DNA from: DATCIH01 sp036507955
GTDB taxonomy: Bacteria > Bacillota > Clostridia > Clostridiales > Clostridiaceae
Length of the DNA: 15,657 bases
Direction: 5' to 3'
Assembly: GCA_036507955.1 (NCBI GenBank)
Contig: DATCIH010000099.1
Span: 1-15,657 of the forward strand
The notes beneath the pieces are model-generated. The model made no database searches. It saw only the letters and a list, made by a program, of their open reading frames with translations, and was not told the DNA's origin. Positions 14,084-15,657 of this stretch are shown here, piece by piece (position 1 is the first letter of the stretch; every line of letters begins with the position of its first letter). Made by a program: the position numbers and the translations under genes.

Positions 14084-14339
14084 CTATAGGATATTAGTAT
14101 TTTTTCTCAATAGTTTGCCCTTTGCTTCTTCAATTATTTCTTCTATAGGTCTTTTATCGTAAGTTATTAACCCTAGCTTAAGCTTCCTTATAATTTTTCA
14201 CTGCCAATAAGTTAAAATAACTTTCAAGAGTTCTTAATATCTCCACTTTGATCCTATCTTCAAGAGGAATAAGATGCCATTTATTCTCCTTTTCCCATAA
14301 GCATGAAATTTCCTTCTCTCCCCTGGATCTGTTAACACT
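14084..14339 (-). pseudogene. Unidentified decayed coding remnant
   Basis: On the minus strand, 14339-14178 is open for about 54 codons and reads ...EKENKWHLIPLEDRIKVEIL, RTLESYFNLLAVKNYKEA, then a stop. A second frame across 14186-14084 reads LGLITYDKRPIEEIIEEAKG, KLLRKN, then a stop. Both have protein-like composition, and the second follows the first with a small overlap, as a frameshifted single gene would. There is no start codon with a ribosome site. I do not recognise the family. The second piece faintly resembles the end of a GGDEF domain, but this is too weak to use. The rest of 13948-14350 has no gene. Confidence 0.35.
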
Positions 14340-14355
14340 TCATGTGCGATATTAA

Positions 14356-14387
14356 TACCTATATTATAAATTATAATAACATAGGTA
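14356..14387. repeat. Imperfect dyad upstream of the first marR
   Basis: TACCTAT (14356-14362) pairs with ATAGGTA (14381-14387), and TTAT (14364-14367) with ATAA (14376-14379), with one mismatch between. It shares the TAGGTA core with the large palindrome at 14443-14497 and may be a second binding site for the same regulator. Confidence 0.35.
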
Positions 14388-14420
14388 CTGATAGTTTTTT
14401 AATTATTAATAATTTCTCCA

Positions 14421-14448
14421 TTGACATTTTATGCAGATATATTATAAT
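14421..14448 (+). promoter_or_regulatory. Sigma-A promoter of the first marR gene
   Basis: TTGACA (14421-14426) and TATAAT (14443-14448) are both perfect, with a 16-bp spacer. The -10 is the outermost part of the left arm of a 26-bp palindrome, so a protein bound there would block RNA polymerase. Confidence 0.85.
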
Positions 14449-14497
14449 TAGGTATATTAATAATTAATGTGATTAATTATTAATATACCTAATTATA
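14443..14497. promoter_or_regulatory. 26-bp perfect palindrome over the first marR promoter (operator candidate)
   Basis: The arm 14443-14468 is the exact reverse complement of 14472-14497, with spacer GTG. The left arm starts with the -10 TATAAT and contains TAGGTATATT; the right arm ends just before the ribosome site GAGGTGA. The transcript would start within it. MarR regulators bind dyads at their own promoters, so autorepression is the natural reading. The transcript could also fold the right arm against what remains of the left. Confidence 0.75.
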
Positions 14498-14512
14498 TTG
14501 AGGTGAAAACTA

Positions 14513-14971
14513 TTGGACACAAATGAAAATTCCACTTCGGAAAAGTTATTAAAATCTTTAATAAATCTAAAACGACTTAATTGGAGTAAGAGTCCAATTC
14601 CTGGATTGACCCCGGGGGAAATTAGAGCTCTTTTTACTTTAGATAAAACTTGTTTAGAAGAAAGCAATGGCTCTAAGGTTTCAGACATAAGTCGAATATT
14701 GAAGGTGGCTCCTCCTACAGTTACTTTAATGATTACTACAATGGAGCGAAAAGGTTATGTGAAAAGAATAGTAGATAAAAATGACAGAAGAGCTGTAAGT
14801 ATAACCTTAACAAAAAAAGGTATTGAAGCAGTTACTATTGCTAAAGAAACCTTCTTTAAAGCAATGAATAATTTAGTCGAGTATCTTGGCGAGGATAACA
14901 GTCTTAAACTCGCAGAGCTTTTATCTCAGGTTTCCACTTACTTTGATAAAAGCTATGAAAATTACTTTTAA
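14513..14971 (+). CDS. MarR-family transcriptional regulator (first of two)
   Basis: This is a 152-residue winged-helix dimeric repressor. The core runs GLTPGEIRALFTL, then the recognition helix-turn-helix KVSDISRILKVAPPTVTLMI, then METMERKG-type TTMERKGYVKRI and the wing DKNDRRAVSITLTKKG with its conserved DxRR. A C-terminal helix for dimerisation follows. The start is a TTG at 14513, supported by GAGGTGA 7 bases upstream and by no better ATG nearby. It lies directly after a consensus promoter embedded in a large palindrome, which suggests autorepression. It is followed by a second, unrelated-in-detail MarR gene and an ABC exporter gene in the same direction, a layout typical of drug or toxin efflux units. 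The ligand is not predictable from sequence. Confidence 0.92.
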   Translation: MDTNENSTSEKLLKSLINLKRLNWSKSPIPGLTPGEIRALFTLDKTCLEESNGSKVSDISRILKVAPPTVTLMITTMERKGYVKRIVDKNDRRAVSITLTKKGIEAVTIAKETFFKAMNNLVEYLGEDNSLKLAELLSQVSTYFDKSYENYF

Positions 14972-14977
14972 ATCAAC

Positions 14978-15006
14978 TTGACATCTATTTATTTTTTTAA
15001 TATAAT
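14978..15006 (+). promoter_or_regulatory. Consensus sigma-A promoter of the second marR gene
   Basis: TTGACA (14978-14983) and TATAAT (15001-15006) are both perfect, with a 17-bp spacer. The -35 begins 6 bases after the stop of the first marR gene, so the second gene can be transcribed alone. Confidence 0.92.
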
Positions 15007-15010
15007 ATAT

Positions 15011-15037
15011 TTCGTACACGAAACATTCGCATACGAA
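15011..15037. promoter_or_regulatory. Tandem TTCGnnnACGAA-type dyads, MarR operator candidate
   Basis: TTCGTACACGAA (15011-15022) and TTCGCATACGAA (15026-15037) are two near-palindromic 12-mers with centres 15 bp apart, just downstream of the -10. The pair also sits within a larger dyad, ATATATTTCGTA...TACGAAATATAT (15005-15016/15032-15043). Bound MarR dimers here would stop transcription of the second marR and the exporter. Confidence 0.75.
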
Positions 15038-15052
15038 ATATATATAGAGAAG

Positions 15053-15496
15053 GTGAGAAAAATAGATGCTTTAGAAATTAGCACCGAAATATCAAAGCTT
15101 ATGCATCAAATACATGCCCTTCTAAAACAAAACATGAGTCAACCATTAAATGGATTAAACATTACGCCGCCACAGGGAATGGTTCTAAGAAATTTAGGTA
15201 AGAATGGTAAGATGAAAATAAGTGCTATAAGTGAAAAGCTTGGATTATCAAATAGCACGATCTCTGGCATAATAGATCGCTTAGAGAAGCAAAATATGGT
15301 AGAGAGGGTACGAAGCGAAGATGATAAGAGAGTTGTATATGTTTCTTTAACTGATGAATTTATGAAAATTCATCAGGGAATGCACAAAGGAGCTGAAGAT
15401 ACAATAAAAAATATTTTAAGCAAAGGAACCCCTGAAGACGTAGATAAAATAATGGAAGCGCTTAACACTTTGAAAAGATTACTAAGCTCAAATTAA
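15053..15496 (+). CDS. MarR-family transcriptional regulator (second of two)
   Basis: This is a protein of about 147 residues. ITPPQGMVLRNLG, KMKISAISEKLGLSNSTISG (recognition helix), IIDRLEKQNMVERV and the wing RSEDDKRVVYVSLTDE, with the conserved DDKR, make it a clear MarR protein. Start choice is uncertain. The frame stays open back through the promoter, which cannot be translated from this mRNA. The only in-frame usual start after the promoter is GTG 15053, which lies within the ribosome site GAAGGTGAG. An ATA at 15062 is at the normal distance from that site, and the next ATG (15101) is inside the first helix and lacks a ribosome site. The promoter and tandem dyads suggest autoregulation. 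The ABC exporter gene follows after 36 bp. Confidence 0.9.
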   Translation: MRKIDALEISTEISKLMHQIHALLKQNMSQPLNGLNITPPQGMVLRNLGKNGKMKISAISEKLGLSNSTISGIIDRLEKQNMVERVRSEDDKRVVYVSLTDEFMKIHQGMHKGAEDTIKNILSKGTPEDVDKIMEALNTLKRLLSSN

Positions 15497-15532
15497 TAAC
15501 TTTAATTTATTACTTAATGGAGATGATAATTA

Positions 15533-15657
15533 ATGACTAAACTTTTTAAATTTCTAAAACCCTATTGGCTAAGCATAGTAGCCATTACTGTATTAGTATT
15601 TACCCAGGTACTTGTAAATCTTAACCTTCCAACCTTAATGGCAAGTATAATCGATAA
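15533..15657 (+). CDS. ABC exporter (membrane/ATPase half-transporter), N-terminal part
   Basis: The frame from ATG 15533 reads MTKLFKFLKPYWLSIVAITV, then LVFTQVLVNLNLPTLMASII, and leaves the window. A short basic start, then a first membrane helix ending in LPTLMASIID, is typical of type I ABC multidrug/lipid exporters of the MsbA/YheH/BmrC-D kind. The nucleotide-binding domain is outside the window. GGAG lies about 11 bases upstream (15519-15522). It follows the second marR gene by 36 bp and probably shares its transcript. In such units a second half-transporter gene usually follows; this cannot be seen here. Confidence 0.8.
   Translation, partial: MTKLFKFLKPYWLSIVAITVLVFTQVLVNLNLPTLMASIID

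Noticed and set aside
14473..14688. 71-codon minus-strand frame opposite the first marR
   Set aside because: It runs through the palindrome and promoter and is antisense to a clear MarR gene.
1..15657. CRISPR array, tRNA or rRNA gene
   Set aside because: No regularly spaced repeats, no cloverleaf with a GGTTCGAATCC-type T-arm, and no rRNA-like sequence were found on reading either strand.

Overview
The window is low-GC DNA of a Firmicute, most likely Clostridium sensu lato. The signs are AT-rich intergenic DNA, strong AGGAGG/AAGGAGG ribosome sites, sigma-A promoters close to TTGACA/TATAAT, a T-box leader on leuS, and protein families typical of clostridia. About two thirds is ordinary housekeeping, signalling and redox genes. 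The left fifth is a worn accessory patch.

Layout: (1) 1-61 holds the first 20 codons of an IS200-type tnpA running off the left edge, with a hairpin that hides its ribosome site and a left-end hairpin behind it. (2) 165-685 is mostly non-coding or decayed and carries a promoter with a Fur-box-like dyad. (3) 686-3070 is a damaged unit, a PadR-family regulator gene followed by a tsf (EF-Ts) pseudogene. The padR 3' end is split by a tnpB-only IS605/IS1341-type element (about 1109-2659). Removing the element restores a short padR end and the ribosome site of the tsf remnant. (4) 3053-4077 has a DUF2164 gene and a divergent PAP2 membrane phosphatase gene, with a perfect 9-bp dyad between them. (5) 4136-5128 is an aldo/keto reductase gene, convergent with a small glycine-rich protein gene (5209-5634). 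(6) 5719-8482 is leuS with a complete T-box leader and an extra long hairpin at the start of its transcript. (7) 8546-11148, on the minus strand, is a lipoprotein / response regulator / sensor kinase operon. It is divergent from a bis-heme ferric-reductase-like flavocytochrome (11407-12804). (8) 12880-13947 is an HD-GYP c-di-GMP phosphodiesterase gene. (9) 13948-14512 is intergenic, with an unidentified coding remnant and two dyads. (10) 14513 to the end is a drug-resistance-type unit: two MarR regulators in tandem, each with a near-consensus promoter overlapping or followed by its own operator-like dyads, then the start of an ABC exporter that runs off the right edge.

How the parts work together: the lipoprotein, two-component pair and membrane flavocytochrome look like a cell-surface sensing and redox module (inference from adjacency). 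The two MarR repressors probably control themselves and the ABC exporter. leuS is probably controlled by uncharged tRNA-Leu through the T-box.

The most notable signals are these. The tnpB element sits exactly in the padR stop region, and its predicted guide segment would match the restored empty site. The TnpB lacks the zinc-ribbon cysteines but keeps the RuvC acidic residues. A 26-bp perfect palindrome contains the -10 of the first marR. A hairpin of 22 pairs sits at the 5' end of the leuS leader. I did not find a clearly new multi-gene system.
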